Assembly (NCBI GenBank): GCA_964468205.1
Contig: CAYXVG010000037.1
Location: 7,686 to 71,685 of the forward strand
DNA from: CAWELS01 sp964468205
GTDB taxonomy: Bacteria; Acidobacteriota; Terriglobia; Bryobacterales; Bryobacteraceae
Length of the DNA stretch: 64,000 bases
Direction: 5' to 3'
The notes under the pieces were generated by a model. It was not told where the DNA came from. It ran no database searches and saw only the letters and a list, made by a program, of their open reading frames with translations. The translations under genes were made by a program, and so were the position numbers. Position 1 is the stretch's first letter; each line of letters begins with the position of its first letter. This document shows, in pieces, positions 40,470 to 47,710 of this stretch.

Positions 40470-42046
40470 ACCGGTGGATGAGTATTGAAACCCGGCGCTG
40501 GGTGCTGATCGCCGGCGTCGTCTTGCTGGCCGGGGCGCTCCGCTTCCCGCGCCTCGCAAGCCGGCCCATGCACGCCGACGAAGCGATCCTCGCGGACAAG
40601 GTCGGTACGCTGCTGGAAAAAGGAGCTTACCGGTATGACCCTTCTGGCTACCACGGCCCCGCGCTGCCCTATGCGGCCCTGATCCCCGCTTGGCTCGCGG
40701 ATGCGCCTTCCCACCGGGACCTCGACGAAGTCACCCTGCGGATGACCTCCGTAGCCGCCGGAATGGTGTTGGTGATTCTCCCGTTTGCGTTGGCCGGAGG
40801 CATCGGCCGGTTCGCGGCTGTCTCCGCAATGGCTCTGGTGGCCGTCTCTCCCGCTCTGGTGTTCTACAGCCGGTACTTCATCCCGGAGACGCTGCTTGTC
40901 GCCTTCAGCTTCTGCATCATCGTCTTCGGATACCGCTACGCTCGGAAACCATCGCGTATAGCGGCCCTGCTCGCCGGCGTCTCCGCCGGTCTTACATATG
41001 CCAGCAAGGAGACCTGGGTTGTCCTGTTCACCGCGCTCGCGGCCGCCCTTTGCTTGACTGTGCCGCTGGCGCGGCTTCGCGCCTCGGTCCGTGCTGGCGA
41101 CGTGCTTGTGGCGCTTGGCGGCTTCGCGATCGCCGGGACCCTCCTTTACTCCTCCTTCTTGAGCAACCCCGCCGGAGTTCTTGATTCCCTCCGGTCGATC
41201 GCCGATACCTACGCCCCGAAGGCTCTCTACGACCAGTTGCACGTGCATCCCTGGCACTTCTATTGGCAACGTCTGCTCCTTTTCCGGCTGGCGGACGGTC
41301 CGTTGTGGAGCGAGGCCGCGATGGTTGCCCTCGCGGCGCTGGGAGGCGCCGCCGCCCTGTTTGCGCCGGATCCGAACGGCCCCGGCGCACGCCTCAGGCG
41401 TTTTCTCGCCTGGTACGCAATCTTCTTGGCGGCTTTCTATTGCATCATTCCCTACAAAACGCCGTGGACATTCCTCGGGCCTATTCATGCTATGGCCCTG
41501 TCGGCTGGAATTGGACTTGCCGCGCTGCGAAATTGGCTGCCGTCCCGTCTGACGAAGTTGCCGCTCGGCCTGGCCCTCTCAGCTTGTTTGGGCCATCTCG
41601 GCTGGCAGGCCTACGCCTTGAATCATCAATACTCATCCGACCCGCGGAACCCCTGGGTCTACGCTCACACCACGGCGGACGTCTATCACATCCGCGACGC
41701 TCTCGAAGCCGCCGCCCAGCGGCGCCCGTCAGGTCATGACGTTCCGGTGCAAGTTGTCAGCTCCCATAACCTGTGGCCGCTCCCCTGGTATCTGAGTTCG
41801 TTTCGCAATATCGAATGGTGGACCGGAGTATCCGCTGAGATGGCTCCGGCGCCCTTGATTCTGGCGACGCCGGAAATGGAGGAAGCCTTGCTGAACCAGA
41901 TCTACGAATACCCTCCGCCGGGCCAGAAGGAACTTTATCTGCCCTTATTCGAAAACCCGCTCGAACTGCGCCCCGGTCTCGAAGTGCGAGGCTACATCGC
42001 CCGGTCTCTCTCCGCAAACCCCCCGCGCAAACCCGCCGCCCCATAA
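40466..42046 (+). CDS. Agl23-like / PMT-family membrane glycosyltransferase-type protein
   Basis: A 526-residue polytopic membrane protein with about ten transmembrane segments. It starts at GTG (GTGA overlap); an ATG at 40478 is a second option. The N-terminal RPMHADEAILADKVGTLLEK and YRYDPSGYHGPALPY match the TIGR03663 family (flippase-activity-associated protein Agl23), a relative of family 39 glycosyltransferases whose acidic DE motif faces the extracytoplasmic side. A C-terminal soluble portion of about 150 residues follows. It probably transfers a sugar from a lipid-linked donor or assists lipid-linked glycan transport. The last 20 codons are duplicated in the following DNA (see repeat at 41976). 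Confidence 0.82.
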   Translation: MNRWMSIETRRWVLIAGVVLLAGALRFPRLASRPMHADEAILADKVGTLLEKGAYRYDPSGYHGPALPYAALIPAWLADAPSHRDLDEVTLRMTSVAAGMVLVILPFALAGGIGRFAAVSAMALVAVSPALVFYSRYFIPETLLVAFSFCIIVFGYRYARKPSRIAALLAGVSAGLTYASKETWVVLFTALAAALCLTVPLARLRASVRAGDVLVALGGFAIAGTLLYSSFLSNPAGVLDSLRSIADTYAPKALYDQLHVHPWHFYWQRLLLFRLADGPLWSEAAMVALAALGGAAALFAPDPNGPGARLRRFLAWYAIFLAAFYCIIPYKTPWTFLGPIHAMALSAGIGLAALRNWLPSRLTKLPLGLALSACLGHLGWQAYALNHQYSSDPRNPWVYAHTTADVYHIRDALEAAAQRRPSGHDVPVQVVSSHNLWPLPWYLSSFRNIEWWTGVSAEMAPAPLILATPEMEEALLNQIYEYPPPGQKELYLPLFENPLELRPGLEVRGYIARSLSANPPRKPAAP

Positions 42047-42205
42047 CCCGGTCCTCTCCTTCCCTCCCAAAACTCTGCACCCCTCTGTGTCTCGGAGTGC
42101 GAGGCTACATCGCCCGGTCTCTCTCCGCAAGCCCCCCGCGCAAACCCGCCGCCCATAACCCGGCGCTCTCTCCTTCCTCCCAAAATTCTGTACCCCTCTG
42201 TGCTC
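41976..42205. repeat. 113-bp tandem duplication covering the 3' end of the Agl23-like gene
   Basis: The unit beginning GTCTCGAAGTGCGAGGCTAC at 41976 recurs from 42089 with a few substitutions and one-base indels. Copy 1 supplies the last codons and the stop; copy 2 (RGYIARSLSASPPRKPA) is untranslated leftover. A short CTCTGTGCCCTCCGTG motif at 42217-42232 follows and recurs at 63895-63910. Confidence 0.8.
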
Positions 42206-42570
42206 TCCGGGTACTTCTCTGTGCCCTCCGTGTCAAAAACCCATCACACCCATTTCGAATTTATTTTCCATTTGTTTTCTCAACGCCTTAGGCGTTTGGC
42301 GGGCCGGTTTGCTCACCCGGCCGTGGTACCACGGAAGCGAGGGCGGAATCCGCCCCACGGAGAAGAACATGGAATTCACGAAAATCAACCCGAATATTCG
42401 CCCCGACCTTGGACTTTGCACCGTCACCTTCGGCGTGTCCCGGACGGAGGGTGCCAGTTCGGACCCTTATTCGCGTGACATACTTACCAAATAAGGTCCC
42501 AAACTGGCACCCCGTCTTTTGACCGTCCTGCCGCCGGCTGTGCCGCCCGCGAACCAACTTCCGGTGATCT
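42047..42570. other. 524-bp intergenic region, repeat-rich, between converging genes
   Basis: No convincing gene. It contains copy 2 of the 113-bp duplication, the short CTCTGTGCCCTCCGTG motif, an AT-richer stretch near 42240-42280, a GGCGTTTGGCGGGCC segment and a long hairpin at 42443-42516. It separates the plus-strand operon from the minus-strand biosynthetic block. Confidence 0.65.
42443..42516. repeat. REP-like imperfect inverted repeat
   Basis: The left arm, about 42443-42471, contains GGGTGCCAGTTCGGACCC then TTATT. The right arm, about 42489-42516, is its near-complement (AATAAGGTCCCAAACTGGCA then CCCCGTC) across an 18-base spacer. It can form a strong hairpin and may terminate both converging transcripts. 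The motif resembles palindromes mobilised by REP-associated tyrosine transposases; none is in the window. Confidence 0.65.
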
Positions 42571-43338
42571 TCAGCTCGCGTCGATGTAGCGCGAACTCCA
42601 GGCGGCGATGTTGCGGGCAGCATACGCTGCGTCCTTGCGGCGGCCCAATAGATGGTCCGCGTCGTCAAGCGACAGGAAGCTCTTCGGCTGCCGCGCGTTG
42701 CGGTAGATCAGCGCCGCTTCGTCGATGCTCACTGTCCGGTCCGCCGGCGAGTGCAGGATCAGCAGCGCCTTTTCCATCTCCCGCAACTTGTGCTTCAGAT
42801 CGTAGGCATTGATGTCGTCGACGAATTGTTTGGTGATTTTGAATGGCCGTCCGGCGAGGTCAACCTCGGCCTCGCCGTGCGACTTGATCTTCGCCACCTC
42901 GCGCTCGAACAGCTTCTGCACGTGCGCGGGCTCGCTCGGAGCGCCGATGGTGGCGACGGCGCGCACGGTTGGCATATTCCCGGCCGCGGCCAGCACGGCG
43001 GCGCCGCCGAGGCTGTGTCCGATTAGCAACGCCGGACCTTCGTAGTTCTCTTCCATCAACCGGGAGGCCCGCAGCAAATCTTTCACGTTGGTGGAAAAAT
43101 TAGTCTGCGAGAAATCGCCGCCGCTCTTGCCAAGCCCCGCGAAGTCGAAACGCACTACCGCCACGCCATGTCCCACCAGCTCATTCGAGATGCGGACGGC
43201 CGCGGCGATCTCCTTTGTGCAGGTGAAGCAATGCGCGTAGAGAGCGTAACACCGCGGGGTGTCCTCGCCGGGAGCGGAGAGAACACCGTCCAGTTCCAAT
43301 CCGGATTCGTTGGTGAAGGTGAGGCGGGTGCGTTTCAT
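42571..43338 (-). CDS. Alpha/beta hydrolase (serine-aminopeptidase-like)
   Basis: A 255-residue cytoplasmic hydrolase. The nucleophile elbow GHSLGGAA puts Ser at residue 109. The acid is probably Asp in LILHSPADRTVSID and the His is in LDDADHLLGRRK. The stretch HCFTCTKEIAAAVRIS and FDFAGLGKSGGDFSQTNFS match the alpha/beta hydrolases often fused or paired with OsmC proteins; no OsmC domain is present here. The gene starts one base after the aldo/keto reductase stop. The natural ester or amide substrate cannot be deduced. Confidence 0.85.
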   Translation of the reverse strand: MKRTRLTFTNESGLELDGVLSAPGEDTPRCYALYAHCFTCTKEIAAAVRISNELVGHGVAVVRFDFAGLGKSGGDFSQTNFSTNVKDLLRASRLMEENYEGPALLIGHSLGGAAVLAAAGNMPTVRAVATIGAPSEPAHVQKLFEREVAKIKSHGEAEVDLAGRPFKITKQFVDDINAYDLKHKLREMEKALLILHSPADRTVSIDEAALIYRNARQPKSFLSLDDADHLLGRRKDAAYAARNIAAWSSRYIDAS

Positions 43339-43339
43339 G

Positions 43340-44224
43340 TCAGGCGTTCAGGTGTTTGTTCAGAAGTTCGATGTTTTCGTCCACCTGCTCCGGTGCGAGC
43401 AGGCCGATGGTATAGCTGTCCACGCAATCGAGGCCGGTGACGTACCGGATCGACTCGTTCCGGGTTTTGAAGTCCTGGAACTGGCCGTTGCCGATCAGCT
43501 TCATGCCGATGACTCCCGTGCCCTGAGAGTGGATCTTCTTCAGGTTCGAAACCACCTGCGGCACGTCTCCCTCCTTATTCCAGTCCTCCACTTCGCTGTC
43601 CATCTTCGTGCCCTTATGGTTGATCCGGTTGAGGGAGATCTCGAGCCACTCGTTCCCCACGCAGTCGCGCAGGGGCTTGAGCCCGTGGACGGAGGCGCCG
43701 TGAGCGACGGCGATCTTCTTCTGCTTCGCCTCGGAGAGCGCATCCCGCAGATGTTCCAACTGCCCCGGCCACCCTGAATCAAGAACGCAATGCAGAATCA
43801 GAATGTCGAAGTATTCGCTATTGAGTTCCTTCCGGAAACGGTCGATGGTGGCCATCGGGTTCGTTTCGCCCTTCCATTTCATCTTCGTCATCAGGCGGTA
43901 CTCGTCGCGCGGATAGCCCTGGAGCGCCTTGGCGAGCATTCCGTGCGTGCCATAGGCGTCGGCGGACTCGAAGAACCGGATGCCGCGGTCCCAGGCGTGG
44001 CGTACCACCCGCGTGAACGGTTCCTGGCCCATCTCGCGCTGCATGCGTCCGCCGTTACCGCCCGTGCCCATCGCCAGGCGGGTCACTTTCACGCCGGAGT
44101 TGCCCAGGGTGACCCAGTCAGTGGCCGACCGTTTTGCCGCCCGGGCCGGAAATGCGGTTGCCGCGGCGCCTGTCACCACGCCGGCGGTGGTGCGAAAGAA
44201 ATCGCGTCTCGTGTGTTGGCTCAT
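43340..44224 (-). CDS. Tat-exported aldo/keto reductase
   Basis: A protein of about 294 residues. The start at 44224 is chosen because GAGGA lies 6 bases upstream and the product opens with a Tat signal (TRRDFFRTTAGVVTGAAATA). The catalytic tetrad can be traced in the usual order: Asp and Tyr in FESADAYGTHG, Lys in RLMTKMKWKG and His in LILHCVLD. NADPH-type barrels of this family reduce aldehydes or ketones; export by Tat with cofactor is common in Acidobacteriota. Immediate coupling to the alpha/beta hydrolase gene suggests co-expression. Membership in the NRPS cluster is possible but not shown. Confidence 0.87.
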   Translation of the reverse strand: MSQHTRRDFFRTTAGVVTGAAATAFPARAAKRSATDWVTLGNSGVKVTRLAMGTGGNGGRMQREMGQEPFTRVVRHAWDRGIRFFESADAYGTHGMLAKALQGYPRDEYRLMTKMKWKGETNPMATIDRFRKELNSEYFDILILHCVLDSGWPGQLEHLRDALSEAKQKKIAVAHGASVHGLKPLRDCVGNEWLEISLNRINHKGTKMDSEVEDWNKEGDVPQVVSNLKKIHSQGTGVIGMKLIGNGQFQDFKTRNESIRYVTGLDCVDSYTIGLLAPEQVDENIELLNKHLNA

Positions 44225-44329
44225 ATTTATCCTCTGTTCCCCTCTGAGATTCGAGCGTGTCTCCATTGTACGACTTGACGGGATTACGTTGGACAGGAGC
44301 CCGGTCAGGGCACATTTCGCGGGAGCCGG

Positions 44330-46381
44330 TTACGCCAGGTTCGTGAGGTCTTCTGCGAGCAGCCGCAGGAATTCGGACTCCGCGGTGTGGATGAAGAAGT
44401 GGCCCCCCGGGAGTTCGCGCATCTCGAAGGACGCGGTCGTTTGCTCCGCCCAGGCGGCTATGACCTCGCGCGGGAGCCGGGAATCATCGGTTCCCACGTA
44501 GGCCCGAATGGGGATGTCGAACGGTGGCTCGTCGTCATACAAGTACATGCGGCCGAGCGTCGAGTCGGCCTTCAGCGCTGGAAGCAGATACCGCAGCAGC
44601 TCCTCGTTCTCCAGCACCTCCTGTGGGGCGCCTTCGAGCTCGCGGACTTCGCGGAGGAACTCCTCGTCGGTTGGCTCCGGGCCCGGCACGTGAGCCTTGC
44701 GGAACTGCGGAGCGCGGGCGCCGGCCACGAAGAGCCCCGCTGGCATGGGCATTTCCTTGCGGCGCAACGCCCGGGCCAGCTCAAAGCCGATCATCGCTCC
44801 CATGCTGTGGCCGAAGAACGCAAAACGCCGGTCCAAATGGGGGCGAACGGCTTCGAGCACGGCGTCCACCATTCCTCCGATGCGGTCGATCGGCTGCTCC
44901 TTGGTGCGGCTTTCGCGGCCGGGAAGCCGGGCCGGAATCACTGCCACTCCCGCGGGCATCCGCTCCTGCCAGTTGCGGAACGTCGATGCGCCGCCGCCGG
45001 CATAGGGAAAGCAGAATAGCCGCAGGCGCGCCTCTCCCGTCTGCGCGGCGTTGGGAAACCAGAGGTCCGGCGGCGATGAGACGGCCGGCGGCTTCCGCTT
45101 GAGCCGCAAAGCCAGCAGGGCGCGTTTCTCGGGCGAGAGAGAACCCGCGCCGGGTGTTCCGTGCAGCGCCGGCCTGTCCCATTTGCGTAGGGGGTTCCGC
45201 GGGCGCGCGATCACTTTCTCGAGATGTTCCTCGAACGGGCGGACACTCAACGACCGGGCGTAGCGCAGCGCCGCCTCGCGAGATTCGCGCGCCACCCGCT
45301 CGTAATGATCACGGTCGGTGGTGAGCTTGTCGAGCGTTGCGATCCATGGCCCGGCGTCCTGCTCCGGAACCTCGGCGACGGGAACCATCTGGTTGTCAAC
45401 GCGCGGCTGGTAGCGCTCGATCGGCCGCACGGGCAGCAGGTGGTCCACACCCATCTTCGCTTCCGGAATACCGCCGACATTGGCGGCCATCACCGGCACC
45501 CCCCGCAGCATCGCCTCCACGACGATGCGCGACCGGGCCTCGGCCCAGAGCGACGGAACCAGCAGCACGCGGGTCCGCCGGAACAGATCGTCGATGTCGT
45601 CCACCGGCTCGACCAGGTCGATGTTGGAATGGCGCCGCAAGGATTCCTTGTCCTCCTCAGTGGTGCCCCACGTTGGAACCGCCGCGAACTTGATTCCCGG
45701 CCGCGCCTCGGCAAGGGCGAGTAGAATCGCGATGCCCTTCACGGCGCATGGATTGGCCAGGGTCACGTACTCATTGTCGAAGCGGCCGAGATTAGGCCAC
45801 GGGCCCGGCTCGAGCAGCGAAATTGGCAGAGCGATGGCGTCCACTCCGCCATGGCTGCGGATGTAGGAAGCGACATATTCGCTCACTCCCACCACGCTGT
45901 CTACCTGCCGCAGCCGCTCGGTCTTCTCCTCGCTCGGGAATGCGCAGTCCGGGCCGAACGGAAGGGCGAGCGTCGCCCGGGTCAGATAGACCAGCCGCGC
46001 CGAGGGGAAATCCATCGCCGCTTCCAGCAGGAGCTGCGTCGGGTCGTCGGTCGAGAGGATCGCCACGCGCGGCCGGAAGTCGCGCATCTGGCTCTGAAAA
46101 TAGCCGCGGAAATTGGGATGGTCGGCGACGGCCCGAACGTCGACGCCGTGGCGGGTGAAGCGAACCACTCCCTCCGTGGACCTGACGCCGCTCACCTCGC
46201 GCCGGGCGAGTTCCTTCAGGTAGCGCTGGTGCTGTTCCTCGCCGAACTCCGTGTCCACCCGGGCGACGGCCCTGCATTCGTGGCCCCGGTCGGCCAAAGC
46301 TTCGAGCAGCAAGCGGTTCGAGCGGTCTCCTCCGCCGTGGGCCGGATAGTAGAGCGAGTTCTGGGCCAGGAGAATTCGCAT
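44330..46381 (-). CDS. Glycosyltransferase family 4 fused to a type II thioesterase
   Basis: A 683-residue two-enzyme fusion. Residues 1-390 are a GT-B glycosyltransferase (N-terminal GGGDRSNRLLLEAL; donor-site segment EARSRIVVEAMLRGVPV with GGIPEA). Residues about 414-430 are a helix, LSPEKRALLALRLKRK, of the type seen at NRPS domain borders. Residues about 452-683 are a type II thioesterase (LFCFPYAGGGAS, GHSMG with Ser526, ELPGGHFF with the catalytic His). Type II thioesterases remove stalled or wrong acyl groups from carrier proteins, so the fusion implies that glycosylation happens on carrier-bound intermediates; that is inference. It ends the three-gene operon headed by the FAAL/FkbH synthetase. 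Confidence 0.88.
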   Translation of the reverse strand: MRILLAQNSLYYPAHGGGDRSNRLLLEALADRGHECRAVARVDTEFGEEQHQRYLKELARREVSGVRSTEGVVRFTRHGVDVRAVADHPNFRGYFQSQMRDFRPRVAILSTDDPTQLLLEAAMDFPSARLVYLTRATLALPFGPDCAFPSEEKTERLRQVDSVVGVSEYVASYIRSHGGVDAIALPISLLEPGPWPNLGRFDNEYVTLANPCAVKGIAILLALAEARPGIKFAAVPTWGTTEEDKESLRRHSNIDLVEPVDDIDDLFRRTRVLLVPSLWAEARSRIVVEAMLRGVPVMAANVGGIPEAKMGVDHLLPVRPIERYQPRVDNQMVPVAEVPEQDAGPWIATLDKLTTDRDHYERVARESREAALRYARSLSVRPFEEHLEKVIARPRNPLRKWDRPALHGTPGAGSLSPEKRALLALRLKRKPPAVSSPPDLWFPNAAQTGEARLRLFCFPYAGGGASTFRNWQERMPAGVAVIPARLPGRESRTKEQPIDRIGGMVDAVLEAVRPHLDRRFAFFGHSMGAMIGFELARALRRKEMPMPAGLFVAGARAPQFRKAHVPGPEPTDEEFLREVRELEGAPQEVLENEELLRYLLPALKADSTLGRMYLYDDEPPFDIPIRAYVGTDDSRLPREVIAAWAEQTTASFEMRELPGGHFFIHTAESEFLRLLAEDLTNLA

Positions 46382-46393
46382 CGAAACCGCCGC

Positions 46394-47710
46394 TCAGCCC
46401 TTTCCCGTGCGCTCCTTCAACCGCTTCAGCAGCAAGGCGCGCTTGGCGGCCGAGAGGCCCTCGAGCGCCGGAGCCGCCGCCGGTTCCGCCGCTGGCTGCT
46501 GGGGTGGCTCCGCGTCGGCGGCCGGCTCCAGCTTCAGCAGGAAATTCTCAAACTGCGAGCCCTCCACCTTGGGCACGAAGCGCATGGCCGCCTCGCGGGC
46601 GGCCGCGGACTCGCGCCGGTACAGCTCCCGGTCCTCCATCAGCTCTCTGACGGCCCGCGCCCAGGGCTCCACGTCCTGCTCCGGCGCCACCGGTTTCGGC
46701 ATGCGGTTCTCGTCGAAGACGGTGGAGTACCGCTCGATCGGCCGCACCGGCAAAACGTAGTTCGTTCCCGCCTTCGCCTCCACCAGGCTCCCCATATTGC
46801 TGGCCAGCACGGGCACCCCACGGAGCATCGCCTCCATCACCACCAGCCCGAAGCCCTCATACCAAAGAGCCGGCATGAGCAGGATCTTCGTGCGCCGCAG
46901 GATCGCCTCGATGTGCTTCACCTTGCGCAGCATGGTGATGTTAGGCAGAGCCTGCATCGCCTCCATGTCCTCGGCTGTTGTGCTCCAGCCGCGCAGGGCT
47001 CCGAAGTTGTATTGCGGGAATCGCCGGGCCAAAGCGAGAAAGATCGAGATGCCCTTCACGGCGCTCGGATTGATGATCGTGATGAGGCCCTCCTTGTCCG
47101 GATCCCGGACATCCCAGGGCGGCTTGCCGTAGACCGGCGGGTGGATCACCACCGGCCGCCGGCCGGTATGCTCCTCGATGTACTCCGCCGTGTGGCGCCC
47201 GATGGCGACGATCGCCGCGCAATTCTTCACCAGTTCCGTGCCTTTGGGGTTGGGGTTGAGGCTGGCCGGCCCGAACGGAAACATCTGTGGCGTGTGGGCA
47301 AGGTAGATGACGCGGCCGGGCGCGGCTTCGGACGCCGTCGCGAGCAGCGCCTGACCGAGATCCTCGGTGGAGACGAGCACCCAATCCGGCCGGTACTTCA
47401 AGATCTTCTGGCGGAGTACTTCGCGCAGCCGCGACGCGTCCGCTACCGAATACACCGTAATACCCCCGCGGTCCAGCACGTCGAAGCCCAGCTTGTGGTC
47501 GCGCTTGACCCGCGTCACCTGGATCTCCTGATCCTCGATGTCCGTGCGCACCCGCTCGGCTTTTTCCGGAGTGTCCTCGGCCAGCGCCGGAGCCACCACC
47601 CGGCAATCGTAGCCGCGCGAAGCGAGATACTCGAGCCACACCAGGTTGCTGCGCGTGGACCCGCCCCGCGGAGGTACATAGGACGCGTTGGCAGTTAGCA
47701 GGATGCGCAT
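46394..47710 (-). CDS. Glycosyltransferase family 4 with C-terminal NRPS-like LSxxKRALL helix
   Basis: A 438-residue GT-B glycosyltransferase. Motifs: RGGSTRSNLVWLEYLASRGY at the N-terminus, and EGFGLVVMEAMLRGVPVLAS in the donor domain with the E-x7-E pattern of family 4. After a Pro/Ala-rich linker the last residues read LEGLSAAKRALLLKRLKERT, matching the helix in the neighbouring GT-thioesterase fusion and the helices next to carrier or condensation domains in NRPSs. Its ATG follows the synthetase stop directly (TAAATG). It probably adds a hexose to the assembly-line product; acceptor and donor are unknown. Confidence 0.87.
   Translation of the reverse strand: MRILLTANASYVPPRGGSTRSNLVWLEYLASRGYDCRVVAPALAEDTPEKAERVRTDIEDQEIQVTRVKRDHKLGFDVLDRGGITVYSVADASRLREVLRQKILKYRPDWVLVSTEDLGQALLATASEAAPGRVIYLAHTPQMFPFGPASLNPNPKGTELVKNCAAIVAIGRHTAEYIEEHTGRRPVVIHPPVYGKPPWDVRDPDKEGLITIINPSAVKGISIFLALARRFPQYNFGALRGWSTTAEDMEAMQALPNITMLRKVKHIEAILRRTKILLMPALWYEGFGLVVMEAMLRGVPVLASNMGSLVEAKAGTNYVLPVRPIERYSTVFDENRMPKPVAPEQDVEPWARAVRELMEDRELYRRESAAAREAAMRFVPKVEGSQFENFLLKLEPAADAEPPQQPAAEPAAAPALEGLSAAKRALLLKRLKERTGKG

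Noticed and set aside
42309..42494. Small plus-strand frame in the repeat-rich gap
   Set aside because: It runs into the REP-like hairpin and shows no domain or ribosome site.
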